Shown here one piece after another: positions 47,001-59,607 of a stretch of 64,000 nt of DNA; position 1 is the stretch's first letter; each line of letters opens with the position of its first letter. The notes beneath the pieces were generated by a model that was given only the letters and a program-made list of their open reading frames with translations, ran no database searches and was not told the DNA's origin. Origin of the DNA: Piper betle (Eukaryota > Streptophyta > Magnoliopsida > Piperales > Piperaceae); NCBI GenBank assembly GCA_033002965.1, contig JAURVB010008873.1, forward strand, positions 1 through 64,000, written 5' to 3'. The position numbers were made by a program, and so were the translations under genes.

Positions 47001-47984
47001 ATTTCGCTCAACTGCATGCATGAAAAAAGCAAGCCCAGTTAGGTACTTGGGTGGGTGAATTAGTCTGAGCATCGAAGAAGTCCAAACCCCAGAAACCAAT
47101 TGATGGAAGGAAAGAAGTCCACATCAACAGTGTTAACTGTCAAGTAAAGTCAGAACAATGTTGGTAAATTTCATGCTTCTGGGTAGATCAAAGTACCAAC
47201 TCTGAAGAGCTGTCAGGCCTAGACTCAAGGAGAGAATCACGCAGAGAGAGAGAGAGGAGAGTGTTTTTCTGTTTTAACAAAGGGAGCGAGTAGCAAAAGT
47301 ATGGATCCGGACAAAGGGCCTGCCAATGGAGTTTGAAAATCTTTGGGTGGGATAGCTTTGAAAACGGGAAGGATGACCCACCAATTGCCTTGTATGCTGT
47401 AACAATCATGCTATGGCTTCCTGCCATGAATGGGCGTGGAAGACTTTTTTATGCTCTCTACGTGATCCTCCTGCTTGCCGACGTGCTCCCCATTGATGTT
47501 GTCTCCCCAGGCCTGCAACCATCAAAGCTCCCTTGCAGGTTCACCTTATAATCTCAGCGTCTACCTTCCAAGTTCCAACTATTGTTTCTTTTCAGTTATT
47601 GGGAGTGTCAAAGGATCTGATCATCAACGAACAAAATGGGTGGCTGTTTATGTTCTGGGTGTAAGAAAATATCTTTTTTTTTTGTTCTGTTCTACTTGTT
47701 GTATAGCTTATTGGTTGTTCTTAGTTATCTAGTGAGATTGGTTCCAATTGGTTGCTTTCTTTGCCCTATGGTCTTTCTTTTGTTTTGCATTCAAGTGTTT
47801 AATTTTCTTATTTGTATAAGAGGTGAAGCTCATTTAATTTTTATAAGCAGAGGCAGTTGTGATCAATTTTGGTGGTCTGTTGCTCCTTGTTGTGAATATG
47901 GAATGATTGATTGGAGTAGTTGGTGATGGCAAACTGTGTGACTTCGAATTTGTTATTTGCAGAAGAGTTTGTTCGGCTTTGTTT
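44057..47984. other. Intergenic spacer
   Basis: No protein gene recognised. It contains one probable plastid-derived fragment (46053-46125). The right end holds the upstream region of the ABI-like gene, with a GA-rich tract near 47252-47272 and a likely 5'-UTR intron ending TTTGCAG at about 47961. Confidence 0.4.
46053..46125 (+). other. Probable nuclear plastid DNA fragment: trnV-UAC 5' exon and start of its intron
   Basis: GGTTCTATAGCTTAGTTAAG then TAGAGCACCTCTTTTACA resembles the 5' exon of plastid trnV-UAC with a few substitutions. It is followed by sequence like the start of its group II intron (TGCACGCCAATACTTTTTAG). A functional tRNA is excluded, because the 3' half does not follow. 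Recognition is from memory of the plastid gene, so an alignment is needed. Confidence 0.5.
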
Positions 47985-49855
47985 ATGGTGAAAGCCATGT
48001 CCTCCGCTTCTTCCTTCCCTGTTCGCCAGGAAGCGTCCACTTATGATGAGCTTTCCATGCATCAGAGCATGGCCTTCTTGGATAGTCTCAAGGTGCTCAG
48101 AATCTTCTTCATATTTGTGCTTTTTTAGTAGGATATTACATTAATCACGTAAAATTGTGGTAAAGATTGTTAATTTGTTTGGAGAATTTTCTCGATGATC
48201 AAATGGTATTTGTGAATTCTGATCGGATGTCCCAAGTATAATCATATCAATTGCTCTGTTCCAGGGATTGAAGAATTTGAAAGCGCAGTTATATTCTGCA
48301 GCTGAGTATTTCGAGCTATCTTACACCAATGATGATCAAAAGCATATGTAAGCACCCTCTCATGACTTGAATTGGTCTTGTCCAATCTCTTTCCCTTTCA
48401 TAATTTGCTGATAATGTTATGATGCTATGTGTAAGTAATTTTGGATGTGTAAATGTGCAGAGTGTTGAGCACATTAAAAGACTATGCAGTTCAAGCATTG
48501 GTAAACACCATTGATCATTTGGGCTCTATGACAGACAAAGTGAATGGTCTTCTAGATGAAAAAATTGATGAGGTATCAGACACCAAACTCCGTGCCTCCT
48601 GCATTGAGCAGGTAAGCTTTCATGGTTTTTTATATGACTGAGCTATCAACTACTTTGTTAAATGAACTATAGCAGCTAGCTTATCAGTTTCTGGTGACTA
48701 GAAGTTTCTTTGTTCACTTTTGAGAGACCAAAACTGCGTATGTTTGTTTTTAGAGGCTTAGAACATGCCATACATGCATAGACCAAGAGGGGCTTGTGCA
48801 ACAATCTCTTATGATCACAAGTCCAAAGTACAACAAGCGATATGTTTTACCAGGCAGAGCACTACCCCCTCTGATCTTCCCAGTAACAGTTCCTTTCAAA
48901 TTTCAAGTTGTGGCTAACATTTTTAAGCACAAATGATTTCTTTCTCAGTTGGAAAATCCTTGAATGGTTCTGGGCAAGCAGCTGCTAAACATCAGGACTT
49001 TGGCCAAGAAGATGAAGATGACTGGCATGTTATACGCACTGGTAACAATTCTACTCGGCTGTTCATCCACAGGACATAAATGCATGGTAATGGTATCTAA
49101 TAATTTTTTTCCCGACCATGTATGATTGTTTTCTTCTGCAGCAATCCGTTCAACAATTAAAGAGTCACCTTTCTCTTCAATTGAGTAAGAAAGTTTATAC
49201 AATTACATTATATTTCTTGGGTATGAACATTGTGTAAAATCATCTGAAACTGTTACTACTCTCTCTACAGAAAGCCAGCTCGTGGTGCATCACCTGCTTC
49301 CCAACTTGGAGTTTTTTCCTTTGCAGGCATGTATCAATTCAACAACCAGATCCTGTCTTGTGCTAACTACTCCTACTACAGGCTTTCATGTTTTAGTCCA
49401 ACTTCTATTTCTGACCTTGTTATGAACTGACAAAGAAAAAATATGCATGAAAAACAGAGAAAAGATCAGTCTCTCCAATGCCCCCGTCACATCCTCTTGC
49501 TCGTTCTGGATCACTTATGAACAGATCAATATCTCCTAAGCCATCCAAACAGCAGCCAAAACGGGTATGTTCGTTAAAGCCATATATCAGTAGCTCAATT
49601 AGTTCATGTTTAATAGCAAACTAATTAAGTGTAGTAGACTTCTAGTAGTATAGCAATGATTTGAGAGTTGTATACGTACATTCCCAGTATCCTTCGGCAC
49701 CTCGGAAGTCTGCATCAATGAGGCTTCCTGCAGAAAATGGTGGTAAAGAGGATGACCAAGTTCCCAGCAAGAGCAAACGGCTTCTCAAGACCTTGCTAAG
49801 CAGACGCAAATCCAAGAATGACCCAGTGCTGTACAGTTACTTAGATGAGTACTAG
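47985..49855 (+). CDS. ABIL2: ABI-like protein (ABIL2/3-type), SCAR/WAVE complex subunit
   Basis: Nine exons: 47985-48092, 48265-48347, 48461-48611, 48754-48853, 48949-49041, 49142-49184, 49271-49326, 49458-49564 and 49688-49855. They sum to 909 bases, a perfect 302-residue frame. Hallmarks are [44 protein letters not shown], a Pro/Ser-rich middle ([11 protein letters not shown]) and the C-terminal [17 protein letters not shown] block with YSYLDEY. In plants ABIL proteins belong to the SCAR/WAVE complex that activates ARP2/3 actin nucleation in the cytoplasm. Introns 4 and 7 appear to use GC donors (CCAG|GCAGAG at 48854 and GCAG|GCATGT at 49327); only these keep the conserved frames LP-VGKS and SFA-EKRS. 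A second in-frame ATG at 47997 is an alternative start. Subfamily number is uncertain. Confidence 0.9.
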
Positions 49856-50889
49856 CTACAAAAAATTTTGACTAAAAGAGATGATGATTCCCAGGTTTGC
49901 TCTTTACGCTGCTCTAGTGTAACCCAAATTGAGTAAATCCCATTTTGTCTCAGCTTGTATTATTTTATCTTTGTATAGGAATGAGAGAAGAGGAATTGAT
50001 TTCCACACTACTTAATGTATCATTGTAGAAATTGAGATGAAAATTTGGTTTTAATATAAAAGTTTGCAACCATGTTACAGTAAGAAATAGTGTTATGATC
50101 AAGCAAGAAGCTTTCTCTTTTCCATCTAACGCACATCAAATGCTACTCCTTTTAATTGTTTCGGCTTCCATGATTTAAGGTTCACCATCTGTTCGTTAGA
50201 CGACTAATCAGGGTCCAGGATAGCTTTCTCACTGTCTTTCCAACAAGCTCAATTTTATAGACTTGGTTGTTTTCATCTTTTCTATCGTACATCTTTATGT
50301 CCTAATTGAATTAGAAAACTTACTCTAGTTATTTTTGCCTCATGTCTCTGCAGAGCTTCTTGCAGGTTATAGTGCAAGTGCAATTAGATATAATAGTTAT
50401 TTTGCGAAGAGAAGATGATCTGATATAACTCATAAGCGCTTCAAACCTTAAGTTGTTCTAAATATATACTTCTTTTTGGAAACTGTGCTATAATGCCATC
50501 ACAGTTAGCTTCATGAGAAGCTCTGCACTTTGAATGTTTCAGCTGTAAGAAGCAAAGCATTTTGCTTATTTCTTGGACTTATTTACAAACAAATTGTGAC
50601 AGTTACAAAAACGATAAGCAACAAGTGATTTAAATCATTACTAGGACAGATTCTTAAGTGACCCAGTTGCCAAAAACTTGGTTCTGGCCACGAATATGTT
50701 GGATTCGCCACTGGTAACCTGCTTTCATACTGCAGAAACATATCAAAACATGGGAACTTCAAGATCAGCATCTTTTTTATGTGAAATTATTTAAAAAGAT
50801 TTCATTTCAATATTCTCAAAAAAAGTCTCCAAACCTCGAAAAATATTTTTATCAGCAATGCCCAAGATGGATGATAACAATGATCTATG
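49856..50889. other. Convergent 3' spacer
   Basis: Shared downstream region of the plus-strand ABI-like gene and the minus-strand hydrolase gene. It holds both 3' UTRs and no other recognised feature. Confidence 0.45.
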
Positions 50890-53777
50890 CTAGGCATCAG
50901 CTATTCCAACTTTTACAGGAGACAACCTTCTGAAATATCCAGCAGCGCGCTCAATTGCCAACATTAGAATGCCAAAAATGCAGAAGCAGCTTTTGGATAA
51001 AATGTCAAATGCAGAGGTTAACCGGCCTTCTGTTTCATTGTTTCCTCTATTAACAAGCATTGATAGTCCCCTGGCTTGGTGGCCTGGAATAATAGACAAT
51101 GCGCAATATGGTGTAACTAGGCAGCTCCATTCATCTCTGATGAAGATAACAATGTTACGAGAAAGAGAGAAAATTTACCAACTGTGTTTTTGGTTGAGTA
51201 ACACCACTCTTGAGGATCTAGGTTTGCTTCCGATGCTGTAATCAGATCTATAAGTGCCTGATTAACCTGCCACTCAAGATAAAAGTTGAATTTATATACA
51301 TCATGACCTATCTAGCTCTGCTCCTTTGAAGAAAATACAACCAGACCAGTGAACAAACTATAACCATCCAAATGCAAGTGACATACTTCGTTTGGCCTCT
51401 CATGGCTCACAAGATGAGCTCCATGCAATTCCACCATTTTGGCATAAGGCTGCAGCTTGTCTGCTAGTTTTCTTGCGTAGTGTATTTGAGCAACAATGTC
51501 ATGGCTGTCAATATATGATAAGGCTAAGGTCAGTCTGTACTATCTATGATCCTTTCAGAAAAGAAAACGTAGGCGTTAAATAGAGACTGGCTAACCTTCC
51601 ATGAATAACAGAAATAAGAAACCCAGAAGATCTTATTGTTTCTATCTCTGTTGAGGTCATCTTGTGCGTCCAACAAGCGTTAACTTGACCTTCAAAGCCA
51701 TAGCTCGACTGCATCCCACTTGATGATATGGCCTTCACATATTCCTACTTGTAGCCAAAGTTTTCTCAGATCAGAAAAGTTCCACCTGTTCGTCTACTAA
51801 GATGAAAAGATGAAACCGGTAGAAGTACTATGAACTCCACATCATTGTTTGCAACAGATACGACCTTCTCAATACACAGTAGATCTCTAAAATATTGACT
51901 AAGAGAGTAACAGCATCTCTAATTTATATTCCAATTGTTGATTCCAACAATCTGAATTTCTTAAATTCTATTCACTAAGCTAAGACGAACTAAATATTCG
52001 TGGCAGAAAAGCCTTGGCTTTAAGATTAGCATACTTGATGGAGTATTTTTCTCCTCGTTGTGGTTCCAACATATTCATCAAGATATTCCTGCAGATTAGA
52101 TGAATAATATAGTAAGATGCCAAACAGCAAGCATAGCTATGTAAACATAAGGATTGAAGATACCAAACACTAGTCATTTTATTAAAGGCCAAATAATCAA
52201 TTCCACAACAGAATAAGCATGAAGTCCAGAAAAGTAGCACTTCAAATTTTGACGCACTACCAAGAGAGGTAAAGATGGCACCAATTTGCACCGAATTTCT
52301 GATATAATAAATGATGAAAAGAACTTACTGTTGTGTAGTGAGTATCCAAGTCAACAGCTGCCCTTTGTTCAGGAGTTTTGGCTCTTAAGAACCGAATAGC
52401 CAAAGATATCATCTGACTATCAACCTGTCAAACCATTTCATCGTAGTTTCTATATTTACAGTGAATTATCATGTAATAATCAATCCCACATCTATTTTGA
52501 ATAAAAATGAAATGGGTGAATGTGAGTGAGAATCTTTTAAATAATGCTTTGAAAGTTGAGAAACAAAATTCCAATTGGAAGAATTTTTGACAATTGGTAA
52601 AGGAAATTACCAAAACAATCTTTTTACCTTTGGAAAACATTCAAAGCCTCCTCCTGTGACATTAAGTAAAGCCAAGGATGAAACCCTGTTGGGTGCTAAC
52701 GCAGCCAACTTGCAAGCAATCATGGCCCCTGTTCTCCATAGTTGAACAAACAAATATATTAGCAACCATCTTATCTGCAACACTAGAGGGTAATTTACCT
52801 TTAGATGTCACAAACTAAATCAACACGAAAAACCCCTGATTTTATTTAGAAAGTCTTGAAATCACCAATGTGTATAACAGTATGCAAGAGGACACCTAAA
52901 GAGAAGGGGAAGACATAATAGACCTCGAACTCACCCATTGAATGGCCAGCAATGTGAGCTTTTCTCCACCCCAAGTGATTCATAATGGCCAATGCATCCT
53001 TAGCCATAATAGTTGTTCTAAAACCCTAAAAAAACTTATCAATGACACTTTTTTAAAAGTTTCACAGCAAGAGGACCATGAAAACAAAGCAATAATTCAA
53101 TTCCAAAGCCAAATAATTGAAGCTTTCAAGCAATCAATTTTGAAGCTTTACAAGGTTAAAATGAATTCTAATTCTAATATAAGCCAATTAAATCAAACAC
53201 TTCTAAATACATTACAAACACTAGGTTCAATTTGTATACTCAGCAATTCTAAAGGGAAAACAATTGACGAAAACTCACGCCGAAACAATTATAGCGTTCA
53301 CCATGAACATTCCAAATTGATGCAAAAGTTGAACAATCATTTATAATATTGCTCATTTTCTCAGCTATTAGAATCCACTTACGTATACTCGGACTTCTTG
53401 GTGGGCACAGAGCTCCTACCCATCCCACGGTTATCAAAAGCACAGACCTCAATCCCCTCACCCTCCTCATCCACACCCCCAACATTAGCCACATCCGTCC
53501 CCGCCAAGGCCCTGATCTGGGGACCCCATGACTCATGCGTCCCAGCTAAACCTGCGACATGGAATATGATCACCAAAATCAATTCATCCAAAGTCCCAAA
53601 AATAAGAAAACGAAGAGGAGATAATGATCAAGAAAAAAAAAGAATACCAATAATGAGGAGGACCTTAGTCCTCCCACGTCCATAGGTCCGGTACAACATC
53701 TTTGTTCCATTGCCATTGCATGCAAGTACCGACCTCTCCTCCCATTTCCAGCATCGACCCACCTCGCAGAACGGCAT
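50890..53777 (-). CDS. Alpha/beta hydrolase fold protein
   Basis: Ten exons on the minus strand: 53777-53648, 53551-53383, 53017-52935, 52728-52628, 52424-52329, 52088-52035, 51744-51596, 51504-51387, 51266-51179 and 51134-50890. They total 1233 bases, an intact 410-residue frame. Order of motifs: MLYRTYGRGRTKVLLIIGLA, the oxyanion region GLAGTHESWG, CAFDNRGMGRSS, the nucleophile elbow GHSMG (catalytic Ser), ISVIHGSHD with the likely catalytic Asp, and LHGAHLVSHERP with the likely catalytic His. The full triad indicates an active serine hydrolase; the substrate is unknown. The C-terminal exon has a hydrophobic segment (CFCIFGILMLAIE), possibly membrane-associating. Exon 10 uses the acceptor after CAGAG, the second of two adjacent AGs, because the first gives an early stop. 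No plastid or secretory leader is evident. Confidence 0.9.
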
Positions 53778-55392
53778 GTTTTAAGAATCTCGAAGAATCC
53801 AAAATGTCTGATTGGGAATGTTTTTGGAAGGAGAAGGAGAATGGATAAGAATCTGTTGCAGGAGAAGGGAGGAGGGTCTTGTCGGGAGAAGGAGCTGGAG
53901 CGCATGCAACGACCGCAGAGAAGGATTTGGTCGGAAAGCACACGTGGAGCGGTTCTATTGGCGGTCGGTGATTGCCACGTCTATCTGTCGGTGGCTAACG
54001 GATTTTGATCAATATTTTGACGAGGTGGAGTCAACCTTCTGGACGGGGGTAGGCTAATGGGTCCATCGCATTTTTAATTTCGAATTTTTTTATTTATTTT
54101 GGTTATAGTATAGTTACAGAGATCGGAAGATAATGAATTTAATTAGAAGAAAGTTATTGAATCAGACTAATTTATTAAAAATTAGACAAAAATCGGTTTA
54201 CTTAAGTACTGGTTAGTCCCTTTCGACTCCTTCGCCTTGTCGACCCTTGCTTGAATTGGCCAATTTTTACTATCATTCATTTATGGTGAGAATTGGTTAA
54301 GATTAGTCGAGTCAAACAATTTTTGGTTCGATTTTTTGCTCCTCTGGTCCGATTTTTTTATTAGGTTTTTTGCCTAGCCAAGTAAAATCGATTAATTATA
54401 CTCGAAATTAACCGATTTTTACAATTATAAGTTATAGTGACAATTTTGGATTGGAAATGATTTGAGTAATATCAACAAGGCTATTAATAAGGAGTTTTTT
54501 TATATTTAATTTAAAGTGATTGAGTCGATCTACCAAACCTTAGTGGATGGTTTTGGTTGGTTTAGAAAATTAAAAAGGGTATTAATAATGGGGAATTTGT
54601 AAAAGAAGACGTGAGATCTTTCGAGATGAGACAATATAAAATTGAAGTTATTCGTAAATATTAACTTTAAATTTGATTCCATTACTTAAAATCTTAATCT
54701 ATTTCAATAAAAGCTAGATCCATGTCAAACTCCAAATATGGTTTCCATGGAAATTCAACACTGCTCCCTAAATAATGATTATGGTTTTTTTTATCATTTA
54801 TAATAAACAATAATGACGAAGGTTAAAAGTTGAAAAGGATGGTGTTGGTGATCAAGTTAAACGTGACAAATATGCAACGGACGTGGAACAAATCCTTCAC
54901 CTCAATCTTATCTACACAACAGAGCAGCTGCTCGTCCTCTTCCATGATTGGAAAGGTGGAAGGTCGTGTTGTCAAAGGTCTGATTCTTATCGTTTAGCAT
55001 GGTTAGAATTGTAGATTTAATCCATGTTCATAAAATGAGTTAAGGGTAGGGTGCAAAATAAGCCATCTGCTAAGAATATACAAGAAATAAAACATGAAAA
55101 TGAACCTCGTTGGCGAACTAGACCAATGCATAATCTGAGTTTCTTTGTATCGCAGCAACTGCTTTTTTTCCCACCGTAGCCACAGGATATCACCCAACTC
55201 ATACATCTCTACGTAGAAGCTCTAATAATGTTTTCTATTCACCTTACTGAATAATTTCTGACTATTTTTTCATGTATATAAAGCCAGAAGCATGTCGTTT
55301 CTGCCATATATACATTTGCACCCGGTATCCTTATCATGTACAAAAAGGGTGACAGATTCAGGCTTTCTTACAACAACTTCAGTTGAGCGAAA
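53778..55392. other. Intergenic spacer, hydrolase promoter side
   Basis: The first few hundred bases are the hydrolase gene's 5' UTR and promoter (CT-rich on the minus strand). The rest is AT-rich and leads to the 3' end of the next minus-strand gene. No other gene recognised. Confidence 0.45.
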
Positions 55393-57413
55393 TCAAGAGA
55401 CAGGATTCTTCCAGTATTTCTTAGCCTGGAACCATCTGTGCATTAAAGAAACAAATATTTCAGCATACATGAAAAGGTAAAAGAAAGCATGTATCATTTA
55501 AAAATCATCAACAGCAAAATGTCAGGTATACGATAAAGGTTGTTTGACAAAAATTGTGTCAATTCCATGTTGAATGATAAGAATTTAGTTCATTTGAGAG
55601 AAGACAACTAATACCGGCTTTGTCATTGTTCTGCTCCTAAGTGTCATCAATGCAGCCTCGGCAAAAGCTTGTGCTGCCTCGGCATCAGCCTCAGCTGCTT
55701 CAGCCTCTCGGGCAGCTTCTTCAGCTTCTAACATTGCTGCCTCTGCCTCAGCAACGGCTTTAGCAGCTGCAGCTGCAGCCTCTTGTGCGGTCATAGTTCT
55801 GATCTTTGTAAGCTCTGCATCAATCTGTGCTTTCGTCAAAGGTGTAATATTGTCACCCTTCTCAAGCACTTTCAATGACTCCCTTTGCTTTCCCTCCAGA
55901 AATGACATAGCAGAATCTCTTCCATCCGACAATGGAGATGAAATGGGGGCAATCCGGTATTTCCGCTTAACCTACAAATTCAAAATTACATGCCTCGCTA
56001 TTTTTCAAGGAGCAATGTATTAACCATAGTACATTTATTACCATAAATATGCCCACTGATTGATGTACTTTAAAATTTGAACAAAAGTACACATCAATGG
56101 TAGAGATTGATGGTCATCACGAACATACCTTGATCAACTTGCCAATTGCTGTCAGCGCCTTCAACTTAGTTGACAACAGACGCTTAAAATTAGGAGGTGC
56201 CCAGTATTGATCCTGTTCAAATAAGTCGATCAAAATTTAAAGTTTTACACACAATATGTCCATGACTTGGTAACCTCAAATATGTAAAATTGCTTCACAA
56301 CAATTAATTCCAATACATTTGTACATTACTGGTCTGGAGTACCAGTATGTACACTACCTCAATATACATGGCAATAGCAGTCTTGTTTGAACCACCAGGT
56401 TCCTTCAAAGTCGTAATTGCTTCCATTATCAAATTGTCAATCCTACATAAACGTATTTAGTTATAAAAAAATGTGATGAGCACTAAGTTTATGAAACTAG
56501 ACAATTAGTTTAACATGATAGGCCACAACCTTGATATGGATCTCTTTGGCCCAGGAGTCAGCAACGTTCCAGGAGCTACTGCCAGGGGCTTGGCATCCAC
56601 AACATCATTGTCAGCATTCTCGACTGCTGTAGTTGTGGCCATTTGATTGTCATCGTACTTGAGAGCCTGATGACTTCTCTTCAGTGCCAATCGAGCCTTC
56701 TCTCTAGATCCCCAACCGTTAGCAGTGACGCTCATGTTTCTCCATTTATCCTAGATGGGGAAAATCGTGATGAATATCATATAACATCGTAACCAAACAC
56801 AAAGTGTACAATATTATGGTTAGAAATGAAATCTTTTCATTTCCACAAAGTTTCTGGTGGAGTCACAACAAGCTAAGCCCCATGAAAAAAATGCCATTAG
56901 CCAACATCCATTGTTTCAAAAATCTATACATCTGAGTACAACTTTGGCAAAAGCTTTCAATGGACGAAAAACAGTAAACTGCATTTAGTCCAAAGTAGTA
57001 TCACGTGCAACACATCTAACTTCCAAACAATTCATCTTCGTTGAACTGGTTTGGGTACCTGAGATCCACCTTTCAATTCACATTAAAAAAATAATAATAA
57101 TAATCGCATCTTCCTGGACACTAAATTATCTGACGGCATCCATTGACATAATTTATCCAGTCCACAATGCAACACAACCAGTTGAAATAGCAAAGCAGCA
57201 TTTAACGCAGTAACTACACCGTTTCTAGCAAGCTATGGTAGCTGCCCTAAAACAAAACCCCACCTTAAGGTCCACATTGGATCGTGAAGCCAGGACGGTG
57301 CTGAACTCGGGATCTTTCAATATAGTGCGCCATTTTCCAGCACCATGCTTGACGACTCCAGCCTTCAAAGCATTTTCTTCTTCAGATGTCCACTTTTGCT
57401 TAGGGGCACCCAT
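55393..57413 (-). CDS. TRB: Single-Myb-histone telomere repeat-binding protein (TRB/SMH)
   Basis: Six coding exons on the minus strand: 57413-57264, 56750-56530, 56442-56358, 56212-56129, 55971-55615 and 55425-55393. They total 930 bases, an intact 309-residue frame. The start [13 protein letters not shown] is diagnostic of plant SMH/TRB proteins. A Myb/SANT repeat covers about residues 1-60 ([22 protein letters not shown], the telobox-recognising helix). A linker-histone H1/H15 globular domain (about 122-190) includes [26 protein letters not shown] and [24 protein letters not shown]. An Ala/Glu-rich coiled coil (about 235-290) follows. These nuclear proteins bind telomeric TTTAGGG repeats and telobox promoters and recruit chromatin repressors. 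An upstream TTG-initiated extension is rejected, because MGAPKQKW is the family start. Confidence 0.95.
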
Positions 57414-57441
57414 CACCCAACCAATGTCCAAACCAGTTGGC

Positions 57442-57808
57442 CTGCAATTCCGTAGCAGTCAATCATCAACCTGAAGAATCACCTTTCATGACAATGATTC
57501 CATCCTTTAAATAATCTTAAAACCATTTTTAATGAGACAAATTCAATCCTTAGAATCTTAAAACAAACAAGAAAACATAGAAGAATACAAACTCTACGTG
57601 ATCATCATCCCCATAAAAAAATTATATAAATTAACCACAAAAATTGTCCATCGGAAACAAAAGCGCATTGCCGTATAAGGAGCATTCTAGGGTTTCGGTT
57701 TTGATACAAGCTTCTTCACAAACAAATTCATGGATCGCCTGCTCGTGGGATCTCGGCGAAATTTCGCGAAAGTTCAGATTTTTAGGGGGCTAGATAACGG
57801 AATCTCAC
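57442..57808 (-). other. Probable 5'-UTR intron of the TRB/SMH gene
   Basis: On the minus strand, donor AAGAG|GTGAGA at 57808 and acceptor TTGCAG at 57443-57442 bracket a 367-base segment just upstream of the start codon. The preceding 5' UTR (about 57809-57900) is rich in GCC/CCG trinucleotides. Inferred from splice signals alone. Confidence 0.55.
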
Positions 57809-57908
57809 CTCTTCCCGTCTTTCTATTTCGCCGCCGCCGCCGACGGTGGGGGTGGTCGCCGGAGATTCATGGGAGGGGTGGGTTGGTTAGGGTTCATGTA
57901 GAGAAATT

Positions 57909-59607
57909 TTACCCCATGGCCCATGCTTTGTCTATAATTTTACTTTTACCCCTCCAAAAATAAAAATTATCCACACATTACTTTTGCCCTAATTAATGAC
58001 AAAAAATATAGACAATGTGTTTTTATGACAGTCGATTTTTTTTCTAAAAAATATTTAAAAGAAAAATAAATTGCATGAATATTACAACTGTTATATCTAT
58101 GATCAACAACAACGATCCGGAGGACAAAAAAGATATTCTATTATTTGCATGAGCATTTAATATAGATAATGTAGAGGGAATGTTAAAATATAAACTACAA
58201 CTAATTCGCTGATTAAGAATATAGTAAATATTAGAAAAAATTACAATTATTTAAACAATAAAAGTCATGATATTTATGTTTTACTTATATGCGGTGAATT
58301 GTGACTTATACATACATGATGGTTCTTAGTTGTTCTAAACGATTAATTTTCAAAGAATCAAAGAATCAAAGAATCGTGCTATTTAAACATTGAAAATCTA
58401 CTTCATCACTTGAATTTGGGTGAAGAATGTCTCTAAAGTATTTTCTATTTCCAAAATAAAAATTTGCATTTGGTGTGATAGAGATTATGGATTAGGCTCC
58501 ATACTATGCCCGAAAGCAAAAAAAATTATTATTTATATAGATTGCCTATTTTAATCAAGATTGTTATTAAACTTGTAATAATTTCGATTAAAATTAAAAA
58601 TTGGGGGGAAATATATATTATATATGAAATAAATTTCTAATAATTATAATCCTAAATCAAATAACAAATAACTATTAAAAATATTACAATCCTGATAAAA
58701 TTTAGGTTAAAGGCTGGAGACGCAAGTCAAAATCACTCAGCGTGGTAGTGTAGCTGGGCCGAAGATAAAAAGTGGGCCTGAGCCCAATCCAGAATAGTAG
58801 AATAAAAAATGGGCCGGGCCACAATCGGAGAGTTCGGAGTCAATCTCCGTTTTAAACTTTTCTTTTCTTTTATTTTTATTTGTATTTGCATTTTTTTAAT
58901 TTATTTTACAGCATTCCACTTTTATAGAACAAGTTTTCCTAACCACTTAAGGGGTAAATGGACGGCCATTAATTTTGGAAGAAATGGCCACAAGAAATTC
59001 AAAAATTCCATGCAAAGTAAGTTCTGCTCCTTTTTTTATAAACTAGATTTTGCTAAATCGTTCCATAATTTATAAATGGAAATTTTAGGGCATTTTAAAC
59101 TATTGAATGAACAGTATTTTTTGTTTTCCAGAGCAAATTAAAAATAAATTGTATTTCATTTGAGTAGCATGAAAAAAACCGCCGTCTCAAATTATTTAAC
59201 AGTTTGGTTTAGTTTGTAAGATAAATAAAATAAATAAATTTAAACAACACCAGCCCTGTTTTCTCACTTTCCCATATATTTTATAAAAATTTTTTTTATG
59301 AAGGGGTTTAGAAATGATACATCTCTATATAGTCTTATTCCTCCATTCAATAAGAAAAATAGTGAAAGGAACAGAAAGAAAAGTGTTAATCCTTGCTGCT
59401 AATAATTGCCGATCAATTGACAATTCTCGGTTTTCTCCTGTTGATACAAGTTTCATTCCTAGTCTCACTGAACAAAATGCATGAAAGCTACGCAAAACAA
59501 CATTCAATTCCTCCAACTCAAAATTTGAAAGGAATCATTCCGAGCGAAAGGCAGGTTTTGCTAATTTAAATGGCTGGTTGGTTGATCATGCAGATACTGC
59601 TGGTGGC
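57909..59607. other. AT-rich intergenic spacer
   Basis: No gene recognised. GGGCC-type motifs at about 58755-58818 (CTGGGCCGA, GTGGGCCTGAGCCCA, TGGGCCGGGCC) resemble site II promoter elements, but no adjacent transcription unit is apparent. The right end is the 3' UTR of the PDI gene. Confidence 0.4.

Noticed and set aside
53579..53943. Upstream alternative start for the hydrolase (frames starting near 53941)
   Set aside because: These frames do not join the hydrolase exons. ATG at 53777 gives the frame continuous with LLIIGLAGTHESWG.
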